This document shows positions 16,632-24,491 of a stretch of DNA of 64,000 nucleotides, one piece after another. Origin of the DNA: Vulcaniibacterium tengchongense (lineage in GTDB: Bacteria; Pseudomonadota; Gammaproteobacteria; Xanthomonadales; Xanthomonadaceae). Within the stretch, counting starts at the first letter, position 1. The number at the start of each line of letters is the position of its first letter. The position numbers and the translations under genes are program-made. The stretch is taken from assembly GCF_003814555.1 (NCBI RefSeq), contig NZ_RKQN01000002.1, forward strand, positions 806,001 to 870,000, written 5' to 3'. The notes beneath the pieces were generated by a model that searched no databases, was not told the origin of the DNA, and saw nothing but the letters and a program-made list of their open reading frames with translations.

Positions 16632-17714
16632 CTACGCCAGCGCCGGGTCGCGCCCCTCGCCCGCCTCGGCTTCCGCCGGCGCCTCCGGCGCGGGCGCGCG
16701 CTTGGTCCTGGCCTGGCGCACCACCTTCGCCAGTTCCGCCTTGATCGCCTCGCTCGAGGCCTGCTTGGCCGCCTGGCAACGCGCGCGCGCGTCCGGGCAG
16801 AGCACCTGCATGTAGTCGGCATCGAAGTTCAGCCGCTCGACCAGGAAGTCGACGAAGGCGCGCACCTTCGGCGACTGCACCCGGCCGCGCGGGAACACCG
16901 CGTTGAACGCGTAGTCCGGTCCGGTCCAGCCGGCCAGCACGCGCTGCACGTAGCCCTGCTCGGCGTAGGCCTTGACGGTGACGTCGCTGGCCAGCATCAG
17001 CGCCTCGCCGCAGAGCAGCGCGCCGGTGAGCGGCGCCGGGTCGTTGGCGACCAGCACCGGGTCGATGCGGTAGTCGTCGAGCCGGGTGCCGTCGCTGAGC
17101 GGCCAGAAGTACTGGCCGTTGCGGCGGAACTTCGGCATCGCCAGGGTGCGGTGGTGCTGCAGGTCGTCGGGGTGCAGCGGTTCGCCGTGGCGGGCGATGT
17201 ACTGCGGGCTGGCGTAGACCTGGGTGCGGAAGGTGGCGAGCCGGCGCGCGATCAGGTTCGAATCCGGCAGCGGCCCGCCGCGCAGGGCGACGTCGATCTC
17301 CTGGTCGATCAGGTCGACGTTGTCGTTGCTCAGCACCATGTCCACCCGCACCTCCGGGTGGCGCGCGTGGAACTCGCCCAGCAGCGGCGCGATCCAGGTG
17401 ATGCCGATCGAGTACGGCGCGGTGAAGCGCAGCCACCCGCGCGGGCCGCCCTGCAGCTGGCTGACCGCGCTCTCGGCCTCGTCCAGTTCGCGGGCGATGC
17501 GCTGGCAATGCTCGAAGTAGACGTTGCCGGCCTCGGTCAGGCCGAGCTTGCGGGTCGTGCGGTGCAGCAGTTGCGCGCCCAGGCGCGCTTCCAGTTCCTG
17601 CACCTTGCGGCTGACGGTGGTCTTGGGCAGCTGCAACGCGCGCGCCGCGGAGATGAAGCTGCCGTGCTCGACCACCTTGACGAAGATCAGGGTGTCGTTG
17701 AGATCGCGGGCCAT
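16632..17714 (-). CDS. LysR-family regulator, divergent from the RND efflux operon
   Basis: The 360-residue product has the LysR winged helix-turn-helix at about residues 5-62 ('DTLIFVKVVEHGSFISAARALQLPKTTVSRKVQELE' in two blocks) and an effector-binding domain to about 300. A charged Ala/Glu/Lys-rich tail of about 55 residues follows and is longer than usual. The start at 17714 places 'MARDLNDTLIFVKVV' at the N-terminus; an in-frame Pro-rich extension upstream is not LysR-like. The gene is back-to-back with an operon encoding a MexE/MexF/OprN-type pump, like mexT and mexEF-oprN of Pseudomonas. Control of that operon is therefore the simplest inference. The inducing ligand is unknown. Confidence 0.88.
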   Translation of the reverse strand: MARDLNDTLIFVKVVEHGSFISAARALQLPKTTVSRKVQELEARLGAQLLHRTTRKLGLTEAGNVYFEHCQRIARELDEAESAVSQLQGGPRGWLRFTAPYSIGITWIAPLLGEFHARHPEVRVDMVLSNDNVDLIDQEIDVALRGGPLPDSNLIARRLATFRTQVYASPQYIARHGEPLHPDDLQHHRTLAMPKFRRNGQYFWPLSDGTRLDDYRIDPVLVANDPAPLTGALLCGEALMLASDVTVKAYAEQGYVQRVLAGWTGPDYAFNAVFPRGRVQSPKVRAFVDFLVERLNFDADYMQVLCPDARARCQAAKQASSEAIKAELAKVVRQARTKRAPAPEAPAEAEAGEGRDPALA

Positions 17715-17822
17715 GACGAGGCTCCGGTGGGGGCGCGCGGGAGGGGGAGGAGGCGGCGCGCGCGAACGCCGGTAGGACGATACGGCAAGGAAGCGCGGGG
17801 TCATTGACCCGTCGCCGGGACA

Positions 17823-17850
17823 ATTATTCCCTCATTTACCGGCTAATCAA
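17823..17850 (-). promoter_or_regulatory. AT-rich regulatory island with putative lysR promoter
   Basis: This is the only AT-rich stretch in the 191-bp divergent gap. On the minus strand TTGATT (17845-17850), 16 bp and AATAAT (17823-17828) form a plausible sigma-70 promoter for the LysR gene. The same stretch has a short dyad ATTA-N17-TAAT (17823-17847), of the kind LysR proteins can bind between divergent genes. No convincing -35/-10 pair is seen for the efflux operon on the plus strand. Confidence 0.4.
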
Positions 17851-17905
17851 GTGCCGCACGCGGCCCTAGCCTGTGTCGCGGATTCCCCCGACTCCCTCCC
17901 CCGCC

Positions 17906-18163
17906 ATGCCCGCCTCCCGCCCCCTCCGTTACGCCTACCTGCCGCTGATGCTGCTCGGCATGGGGGCGTTGTTCGCGGTCGCGTCCCGCGCGGTTCGGGC
18001 GAGCTTGCCGGCCGGATCGGCGGAATTCCTGCTGCTGGCCTGGATCTTGGCGTTCGTGCTCGCGCTCCCGGCGGCGTTGTTGCTGCTGGGGGTGGCCGCG
18101 GCGCTGCGCAGGTTGCGCGGCGATGTCGCCACTGTCCCGTGCACGGGAGTAAATGTCCCATGA
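17906..18163 (+). CDS. Small two-helix membrane protein (DUF2798-like)
   Basis: This 85-residue protein has two hydrophobic helices ('YLPLMLLGMGALFAVASRAV' and 'FLLLAWILAFVLALPAALLL') and ends in a basic 'RRLRGD' segment. Size and layout resemble the DUF2798 family of small membrane proteins of unknown function, but the match is from general pattern only. It is the first gene of the efflux operon: its TGA overlaps the ATG of the next gene (ATGA). No ribosome-binding site is obvious. A GTG at 17873 would add 11 residues, but the ATG at 17906 starts the membrane-protein-like sequence. Confidence 0.6.
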   Translation: MPASRPLRYAYLPLMLLGMGALFAVASRAVRASLPAGSAEFLLLAWILAFVLALPAALLLLGVAAALRRLRGDVATVPCTGVNVP

Positions 18164-18170
18164 GCGGGAC
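18135..18170. promoter_or_regulatory. Two adjacent inverted repeats spanning the stop/start overlap
   Basis: TCCCGTGCACGGGA (18135-18148) is a perfect 14-bp palindrome. Seven bases later GTCCC (18155-18159) and GGGAC (18166-18170) pair around the loop ATGAGC, which contains the start codon of the downstream SDR-like gene and the overlapping stop of the upstream gene. In mRNA the second hairpin would hold the start codon in its loop. On DNA the pair could be a tandem operator. Confidence 0.55.
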
Positions 18171-19068
18171 GATTTCGCCGCCCTTGGTGGTGCTGGGCGC
18201 GACCGGCGGCATCGGCCGCGGCGTGGTCCAGGCCGCGCTGGAGCAGGGCCGCCCGGTGGTCGCGGTGGCCGCGGACCGCGCCGAACTGCAGGCGCTGCGC
18301 GACCGCCATCCCGGCGCCGAGCTGCACACCGTGGTCGGCGCGGTCACCGGCGATGCCGACGGCGCCCGCCTGGCGCGCGCGCTGCGCCGGCTCGGGCGGC
18401 CTTTCGCCGGCGTGGTCGCGGCGATCTGCGGCGATCCCGAGCGCGGCCGCCTGCTCGACCGTCCGGCCGCGTTCCTGCGCCGCAAGCTCGACGAGGAACT
18501 GCTGCCGCACCTGGCCGCGGCCCGCCACCTGATGCCGCTGCTGGCCGCGGGCGAGCGCGGCGGCGGCTACGTGCTGATCGGCGGCCCCGGCAGCGAGCAC
18601 CCGTGGGCCGGCTACGGCCATCGCTCGGTCGCCGAGGCGGCGCTGCGCATGCTCGCCCGGGTGCTGCACGACGAGGCCCGGCCGCTCGGCGTGCGCGTGC
18701 AGCTGCTGGCGATCGAGCGGCCGGTGTGCACCGAGCGCAACCGCGAGCACGCCTGCCCGCAGTGGCCGAGCGCGCTCGCGGTCGGCCAGCGCGCGTTGGC
18801 GCTGATCGGCGCCCACGGGCCGCCGCGGCCGGACGCGGTGGTGCGCTACCCGGACGCCGCCGGCGACGCCGGTGTCGATTCCGCGCCCGCCGGATCGACG
18901 CAGGGACATGCGGCCGGATCCGGCGCCGACGCGCCCACGGCCGATCTGCTGCCAGCACGTTGTCTGCAGGACGCGCGCACGCTGCTGCGCAACCTGCTGG
19001 TCACGGACCGCAACGCGATCTCGTCTCCCTCTTCCAACTCCAACCCTCAGGAACCTTCGCCCCCATGA
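18160..19068 (+). CDS. Atypical short-chain dehydrogenase-like protein, catalytic motif degenerate
   Basis: The 302-residue product begins with a Rossmann nucleotide-binding loop, 'VVLGATGGIGRG' (about residues 10-21), and keeps an overall SDR-like order. The usual active site is not preserved. The YxxxK position reads 'GYGHRS' (Y152, with Ser at 156 where Lys is expected), and the NNAG segment reads 'VVAAICG'. It may bind NAD(P) without being a normal oxidoreductase, or act like NmrA-type sensors. The last 70 or so residues are Ala/Ser/Pro-rich and look like read-through into the leader of the next gene. Its ATG overlaps the preceding stop, and its stop overlaps the next ATG, so it is translationally coupled on both sides within the efflux operon. 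Confidence 0.7.
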   Translation: MSGTISPPLVVLGATGGIGRGVVQAALEQGRPVVAVAADRAELQALRDRHPGAELHTVVGAVTGDADGARLARALRRLGRPFAGVVAAICGDPERGRLLDRPAAFLRRKLDEELLPHLAAARHLMPLLAAGERGGGYVLIGGPGSEHPWAGYGHRSVAEAALRMLARVLHDEARPLGVRVQLLAIERPVCTERNREHACPQWPSALAVGQRALALIGAHGPPRPDAVVRYPDAAGDAGVDSAPAGSTQGHAAGSGADAPTADLLPARCLQDARTLLRNLLVTDRNAISSPSSNSNPQEPSPP

Positions 19069-20258
19069 TGCCCCGCAAAACGCCAGCCCGGTCCGGAACC
19101 GGGATCCCCGCCCTCGCCCTGGCGGCGAGCCTGGCCCTGAGCGTCGCGCTCGCGGCGTGCAGCAGCCAGGCCGAGCCCGCCGCCGGCCACCCGCCGCCGC
19201 CCGAGGTCAGCGTCGCCCAGGTGCTGACCAAGCCGGTCCGGCAATGGGACGAGTTCACCGGCCGCGTCGCCGCGGTCGAGACCGTCGAGCTGCGCCCGCG
19301 CGTGTCCGGCTACGTGCAGCGCGTCGCCTACCAGGAAGGCCAGGAGGTCAAGAAAGGCGACCTGCTGTTCGTGATCGACCCGCGCCCGTACCGCGCCCGC
19401 CTGGCCCAGGCCGAGGCCGACCTCGAGCGCGCCCGCGCCGAGGCCCGCCTCGCCCGCGCCCAGGACGAGCGCGCCAGGACCCTGCTCGAGGCCAAGGCGA
19501 TCTCGCGCGAGGAGTTCGAGAGCCGCCGCGCCGCGCTGACCCAAGGGGACGCCGCGGTGCGCGCGGCCGAGGCCGCGCTCGCCAACGCGCGCCTGGACCT
19601 GCAGTTCACCGAGGTGCGCGCGCCGATCGACGGCCGCGCCGGCCGGGCGATGGTCACCGAAGGCAACCTGGCCCAGGCCGACGCGACCCTGCTGACCACG
19701 CTGGTCTCGCAGGACCCGGTCTACGTCTACTTCGAAAGCGACGAGCAGAGCTTCCTGCGCTACCAGGAGCTGGCCCGCAAGGGCGAACGCGCCGCGTCGA
19801 AGAACCCGGTGCGGGTCGGCCTGGCCAGCGAGCAGGGCTACCCGCACCAGGGCACGGTCGACTTCGTCGACAACCAGGTCGACCCGACCACCGGCACGAT
19901 CCGCGCCCGCGCGGTGCTGCGCAACCCGGACCGGATCTTCACCCCCGGCCTGTTCGCGCGCGTGCAGCTGGAAGGCAGCGGCGAGTTCAAGGCGATGCTG
20001 ATCGACGACAAGGCCGTGCTCACCGACCAGGACCGCAAGTACGTCTACGTGCTCGGCCCGAACAACACCGCGGTGCGCAAGGACGTGGTGCTGGGCCGGA
20101 TGATCGACGGCCTGCGCGTGGTCCAGTCCGGCCTGGCGGCGAACGACAAGGTGATCGTGCACGGCGTGCAGAAGGTGTTCATGCCGGGCATGCCGGTGGC
20201 GCCGAAGACCATCGCGATGGGCGCGCCGCCGCCGGACGGCCGCGTGGCGATGAAGTGA
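19065..20258 (+). CDS. mexE: RND efflux periplasmic adaptor (MexE/AcrA type)
   Basis: This 397-residue membrane fusion protein links the RND pump to the outer-membrane channel. It has a lipoprotein signal with lipobox 'LAAC' (C32). The lipoyl halves follow ('VELRPRVSGYVQRVAYQEGQ', 'VRAPIDGRAGRAMVTEGNL'), flanking an alpha-hairpin of about residues 110-180 rich in Ala/Arg/Glu. The beta-barrel segment 'DNQVDPTTGTIRARAVLRNP' and a C-terminal membrane-proximal domain complete it. The ATG at 19065 overlaps the preceding TGA. A second ATG follows immediately at 19068, and an AGGAA lies about 13 nt upstream. Similarity to MexE rather than MexA is inferred from the partner pump. Confidence 0.92.
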   Translation: MMPRKTPARSGTGIPALALAASLALSVALAACSSQAEPAAGHPPPPEVSVAQVLTKPVRQWDEFTGRVAAVETVELRPRVSGYVQRVAYQEGQEVKKGDLLFVIDPRPYRARLAQAEADLERARAEARLARAQDERARTLLEAKAISREEFESRRAALTQGDAAVRAAEAALANARLDLQFTEVRAPIDGRAGRAMVTEGNLAQADATLLTTLVSQDPVYVYFESDEQSFLRYQELARKGERAASKNPVRVGLASEQGYPHQGTVDFVDNQVDPTTGTIRARAVLRNPDRIFTPGLFARVQLEGSGEFKAMLIDDKAVLTDQDRKYVYVLGPNNTAVRKDVVLGRMIDGLRVVQSGLAANDKVIVHGVQKVFMPGMPVAPKTIAMGAPPPDGRVAMK

Positions 20259-20449
20259 CCCGCGCGGCCCCTCCCCGACCGCGGGGAAGGGCCGCACAGG
20301 ACTGAGGCCGCCGCGCCGGCTGCTGCGGCGCGCGCGCCTCGTGCCTCGCGACCTCCCTCCGCACGCGGTGGGAGCCGCTCCCCGCATTCCTGCGCCGGCG
20401 ACGGCGCAGCCCAGGATCTTGCGGCCGCGCGCCGCAGAGGAAACCCGTT

Positions 20450-23400
20450 ATGGACTTCTCCAAGTTCTTCATCGACAGGCCGATCTTCGCCGCGGTGCTG
20501 TCGATCGTGATCTTCGCCGCCGGCCTGATCGCGATACCGATCCTGCCGATCAGCGAATACCCGGAAGTGGTGCCGCCGTCGGTGGTGGTGCGCACGGTGT
20601 ACCCGGGCGCCAACCCGAAGGTGATCGCCGAGACCGTGGCGACGCCGCTGGAAGAGGCGATCAACGGCGTCGAGGACATGATGTACCTCAAGTCGGTGGC
20701 CGGCTCCGACGGCGTGCTGCAGATGACCGTGACCTTCCGCCCGGGCACCGACCCGGACGACGCCGCGGTCAAGGTGCAGAACCGCGTCGCCCAGGCGCAG
20801 GCGCGCCTGCCCGAGGACGTGCGCCGCCAGGGCGTGACCGTGCAGAAGCAGTCGCCGACCTTCCTGATGGTCGTGCACCTGACCTCGCCGGACGGCCGCT
20901 ACGACACCCTGTACCTGCGCAACTACGCCCGCCTGCACGTCAAGGACGAGCTGGCGCGCGTCCAGGGCGTGGGCGACGCCCAGATCTTCGGCGGCGGCGA
21001 CTACGCGATGCGCGCCTGGCTCGACCCGGACAAGATCGCCTCGCGCGGCCTGACCGCCGGCGACGTGGTGCGGGCGATGCGCGAGCAGAACGTGCAGGTC
21101 TCGGCCGGCCAGCTCGGCGCCGAGCCGATGCCGAACAGCCAGTTCCTCACCCTGATCAACGCCCAGGGCCGCCTGCGCAGCGAGCAGGAGTTCGGCAACA
21201 TCGTGATCAAGAGCGGCGAGGGCGGCGAAGTGGTGCGCCTGTCCGACGTGGCCCGCCTGGAGCTCGGCGCCGGCGACTACACCCTGCGCGCCAAGCTCGA
21301 CGGCAAGAACGCGGTGGCGATCGGCATCTTCCAGGCGCCGGGCGCGAACGCGCTGCAGATCCGCGACGAGGTCGTGGCGAAGATGGACGAGATGTCCAAG
21401 CGCTTCCCGCCGGGGATCGAGTACGCGGCCGTGTACGACACCACGATCTTCGTGCGCGACTCGATCAAGGCGGTGGTCTCGACCCTGTTCGAGGCGATCG
21501 CGCTGGTGGTGCTGGTGGTGATCCTGTTCCTGCAGACCTGGCGCGCCTCGATCATCCCGCTGATCGCGGTGCCGGTGTCCGTGGTGGGCACGTTCGCCGC
21601 GCTGTACCTGCTCGGCTTCTCGATCAACACCCTGACCCTGTTCGGCCTGGTGCTGGCGATCGGCATCGTCGTCGACGACGCGATCGTGGTGGTGGAGAAC
21701 GTCGAGCGCAACATCGAGGAGGGCCTGACCCCGCTGGAAGCGGCGCACCAGGCGATGAAGGAGGTGTCCGGCCCGATCATCGCGATCGCGCTGGTGCTGT
21801 GCGCGGTGTTCGTGCCGATGGCGTTCCTGTCCGGCGTGACCGGCCAGTTCTACAAGCAGTTCGCGGTGACCATCGCCATCTCGACGGTGATCTCGGCGAT
21901 CAACTCGCTGACCCTGTCGCCGGCCTTGGCGGCGCGCCTGCTGCACTCGCACGATGCGCCCAAGGACCGCGCCACGCGCCTGATCGACCGCCTGTTCGGC
22001 TGGCTGTTCCGCCCGTTCAACCGCTTCTTCAAGAGCAGCTCGGACAAGTACCAGGGCGCGGTCTCGCGCACGCTCGGCCGCCGCGGCGCGGTGTTCGCGG
22101 TCTACGCCGGTCTGCTGCTGGCCACCGGCCTGATGTTCAAGGTGGTGCCGCCGGGCTTCATCCCGGTGCAGGACAAGCTGTACCTGATCGCCGGCGTGAA
22201 GTTGCCGGAAGGCTCGTCGCTGGCCCGCACCGACGCACTGCTGAGCAAGGTGAGCGACATCGCCATGGCCACCGAGGGCGTCGAGCACTCGATCGCCTTC
22301 CCCGGCCTGAACGCGCTGCAGTTCACCAACACGCCCAACACCGGCGTGGTGTTCCTGCCGCTCAAGCCGTTCGCCGAGCGCGGCGGCCGCAGCGCCGCGG
22401 AGATCAACGCCGAGATCAACCAGAAGATCGCCGGCCTGCAGGAAGGCTTCGCGTTCTCGATGATGCCGCCGCCGATCCTCGGCCTCGGCAACGGCAACGG
22501 CTACCAGGCCTTCATCGAGGACCGCGGCAACCTCGGCTACGGCGCGCTGCAGAGCGCGGTGCAGGCGATGCAGGGCACGGTGGCGCAGACCCCGGGCATG
22601 GCCTTCCCGATCACCAGCTACCAGGCCAACGTGCCGCAGCTGGACGCCGAGGTCGACCGGGTCAAGGCCAAGGCCCAGGGCGTGCCGCTGACCGAGCTGT
22701 TCGACACCCTGCAGACCTACCTGGGTTCGGCCTACGTCAACGACTTCAACCAGTTCGGCCGCACCTGGCAGGTGATCGCGCAGGCCGACGCGCCGTACCG
22801 CGACAGCGTCGAGGACATCGCCAACCTGCGCACCCGCAACGAGCGCGGCGAGATGGTGCCGATCGGCTCGATGGTCACGATCAAGGAGACCTACGGCCCC
22901 GACCCCGTGCTGCGCTACAACGGTTACCCGGCCGCGGACCTGGCCGGCGAATCGGACCCGCGCGTGCTGTCCTCGACCCAGGCGATGCAAACGCTGACCG
23001 ACATCGCCGCGAAGGTGCTGCCCAACGGCATGACCATCGAGTGGACCGACCTGAGCTACCAGCAGGCGACCCAGGGCAAGGCCGCGCTGATCGTGTTCCC
23101 GCTGGCGATCCTGCTGGTGTTCCTGGTGCTGGCCGCGCTGTACGAGAGCTGGACGCTGCCGCTGGCGGTGATCCTGATCGTGCCGATGTGCATGCTCTCG
23201 GCGCTGCTGGGCGTGTGGCTCACCGGCGGCGACAACAACGTGTTCGTGCAGGTCGGCCTGGTGGTGCTGATGGGCCTGGCGTGCAAGAACGCGATCCTGA
23301 TCGTCGAGTTCGCCCGCGAGCTGGAGATGCAGGGCAAGGGCATCGTCGAGGCGGCGCTGGAAGCCTGCCGCCTGCGCCTGCGCCCGATCGTGATGACCTC

Positions 23401-23623
23401 GATCGCGTTCATCGCCGGCACCGTGCCGCTGGTGCTGTCGCACGGCGCGGGCGCCGAAGTGCGCTCGGTGACCGGCATCACGGTGTTCGCCGGCATGCTT
23501 GGCGTGACCCTGTTCGGGCTGTTCCTGACCCCGGTGTTCTACGTCGCCCTGCGCAAGCTGGCCGGGCGGCCGCTGGTCAGCCATGGCCACTCCACGCTGG
23601 AGGCGCACGTCGTCAAGGGATAG
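20450..23623 (+). CDS. mexF: RND efflux pump inner-membrane transporter (MexF/AcrB type)
   Basis: The 1057-residue product is a full-length HAE1-family RND transporter that drives drug efflux with the proton gradient. The N-terminus 'MDFSKFFIDRPIFAAVLSIV' and 'TVATPLEEAINGVEDMMYLKS' closely resemble MexF of Pseudomonas. The proton-relay residues are intact: D409/D410 in 'VVDDAIVVVENVERN' and K946 in 'CKNAILIVEFA'. A 191-bp gap separates it from the adaptor gene, with GC-rich repeats around 20270-20340 that could tune the ratio. An AGAGGAAA ribosome-binding region precedes the ATG. Typical MexF substrates are chloramphenicol, quinolones and quinone-type toxins, but specificity here is not readable. 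Confidence 0.95.
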   Translation: MDFSKFFIDRPIFAAVLSIVIFAAGLIAIPILPISEYPEVVPPSVVVRTVYPGANPKVIAETVATPLEEAINGVEDMMYLKSVAGSDGVLQMTVTFRPGTDPDDAAVKVQNRVAQAQARLPEDVRRQGVTVQKQSPTFLMVVHLTSPDGRYDTLYLRNYARLHVKDELARVQGVGDAQIFGGGDYAMRAWLDPDKIASRGLTAGDVVRAMREQNVQVSAGQLGAEPMPNSQFLTLINAQGRLRSEQEFGNIVIKSGEGGEVVRLSDVARLELGAGDYTLRAKLDGKNAVAIGIFQAPGANALQIRDEVVAKMDEMSKRFPPGIEYAAVYDTTIFVRDSIKAVVSTLFEAIALVVLVVILFLQTWRASIIPLIAVPVSVVGTFAALYLLGFSINTLTLFGLVLAIGIVVDDAIVVVENVERNIEEGLTPLEAAHQAMKEVSGPIIAIALVLCAVFVPMAFLSGVTGQFYKQFAVTIAISTVISAINSLTLSPALAARLLHSHDAPKDRATRLIDRLFGWLFRPFNRFFKSSSDKYQGAVSRTLGRRGAVFAVYAGLLLATGLMFKVVPPGFIPVQDKLYLIAGVKLPEGSSLARTDALLSKVSDIAMATEGVEHSIAFPGLNALQFTNTPNTGVVFLPLKPFAERGGRSAAEINAEINQKIAGLQEGFAFSMMPPPILGLGNGNGYQAFIEDRGNLGYGALQSAVQAMQGTVAQTPGMAFPITSYQANVPQLDAEVDRVKAKAQGVPLTELFDTLQTYLGSAYVNDFNQFGRTWQVIAQADAPYRDSVEDIANLRTRNERGEMVPIGSMVTIKETYGPDPVLRYNGYPAADLAGESDPRVLSSTQAMQTLTDIAAKVLPNGMTIEWTDLSYQQATQGKAALIVFPLAILLVFLVLAALYESWTLPLAVILIVPMCMLSALLGVWLTGGDNNVFVQVGLVVLMGLACKNAILIVEFARELEMQGKGIVEAALEACRLRLRPIVMTSIAFIAGTVPLVLSHGAGAEVRSVTGITVFAGMLGVTLFGLFLTPVFYVALRKLAGRPLVSHGHSTLEAHVVKG

Positions 23624-23738
23624 GCGCGCGGGGGGAGGCGCGGGGAGCGAGCGCAACCGGCGCTCCTCCTTCTCCCCCCGGCCGGGCGCCCTGCGCCGTG
23701 CCCGCTTCGTTTCTCACTCCCCATCCACGGAATCCCCC

Positions 23739-24491
23739 ATGTCCACCGTTCCCACTCCCGATTCCAGGGTCGCCCTGGTCACCGGCGCGACCCGCGGCAT
23801 CGGCTTCGAAACCGTGCGCCAGCTGGCCCGGGCCGGCGTGCACACGCTGCTGGCCGGGCGCGACCGCGCCAAGGCGGTCGAGGCCGCGCTCAGGCTGCAG
23901 GGCGAAGGCCTGCCGGTCGAGGCGATCGCGCTCGACGTGACCCGCGCCGAGAGCATCGCCGCGGCGGCCGACGAGGTCGCGCGCCGGCACGGCCGCCTCG
24001 ACATCCTGGTCAACAACGCCGGCATCATCGCCGAGGACCCGCGCGCCGCGGCCCCCTCGCAGCAGCCGCTGCAGGCCTGGCGCGAGACCTTCGAGACCAA
24101 CCTGTTCGGCGTGGTCGCCGTCACCCGGGCGTTGCTGCCGCTGCTGCGCCGGGCGCCGGCCGCGCGCATCGTCAACGTGTCCAGCCTGCTCGGCTCGCTG
24201 GCCGCGCACAGCGACCCGGCCTCGCCGGTCCACGGCTTCAAGGCGGTCCCCGCCTACAGCGCGTCCAAGAGCGCGCTGAATTCCTGGACCGTGCACCTGG
24301 CCCACGAGTTGCGCGACACGCCGGTCAAGGTCAATGCGGTGCACCCGGGCTACGTCCGCACCGACATGAACGCCGGCGCCGGCGAGCTCGACGTCGCCAC
24401 CGGCGCGAAGACCAGCGTCGAAATGGCCCTGCTCGGCGGCGACGGCCCGAGCGGCGGCTTCGTCCATTTGGGAGAAACCCTGCCATGGTGA
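23739..24491 (+). CDS. Classical short-chain dehydrogenase within the efflux operon
   Basis: This 250-residue SDR has all classical motifs: cofactor loop 'TGATRGIG' near residues 15-22, 'NNAG' near 90, the catalytic Ser in 'IVNVSSLLGSL', and 'YSASK' with Tyr and Lys. The sequence 'HPGYVRTDMN' matches carbonyl-reductase-like SDRs. It probably reduces a carbonyl or quinone compound using NADPH. Its position between the pump and channel genes suggests it modifies or detoxifies the same compounds the pump exports. The stop overlaps the start of the channel gene by 7 nt. The upstream in-frame extension lacks homology, and the ATG at 23739 gives the expected N-terminus. Confidence 0.92.
   Translation: MSTVPTPDSRVALVTGATRGIGFETVRQLARAGVHTLLAGRDRAKAVEAALRLQGEGLPVEAIALDVTRAESIAAAADEVARRHGRLDILVNNAGIIAEDPRAAAPSQQPLQAWRETFETNLFGVVAVTRALLPLLRRAPAARIVNVSSLLGSLAAHSDPASPVHGFKAVPAYSASKSALNSWTVHLAHELRDTPVKVNAVHPGYVRTDMNAGAGELDVATGAKTSVEMALLGGDGPSGGFVHLGETLPW

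Noticed and set aside
20259-20449. Separate small gene between the adaptor and pump genes
   Set aside because: Only GC-rich repeats and no frame with a ribosome-binding site or conserved sequence; it is an untranslated gap within the operon.
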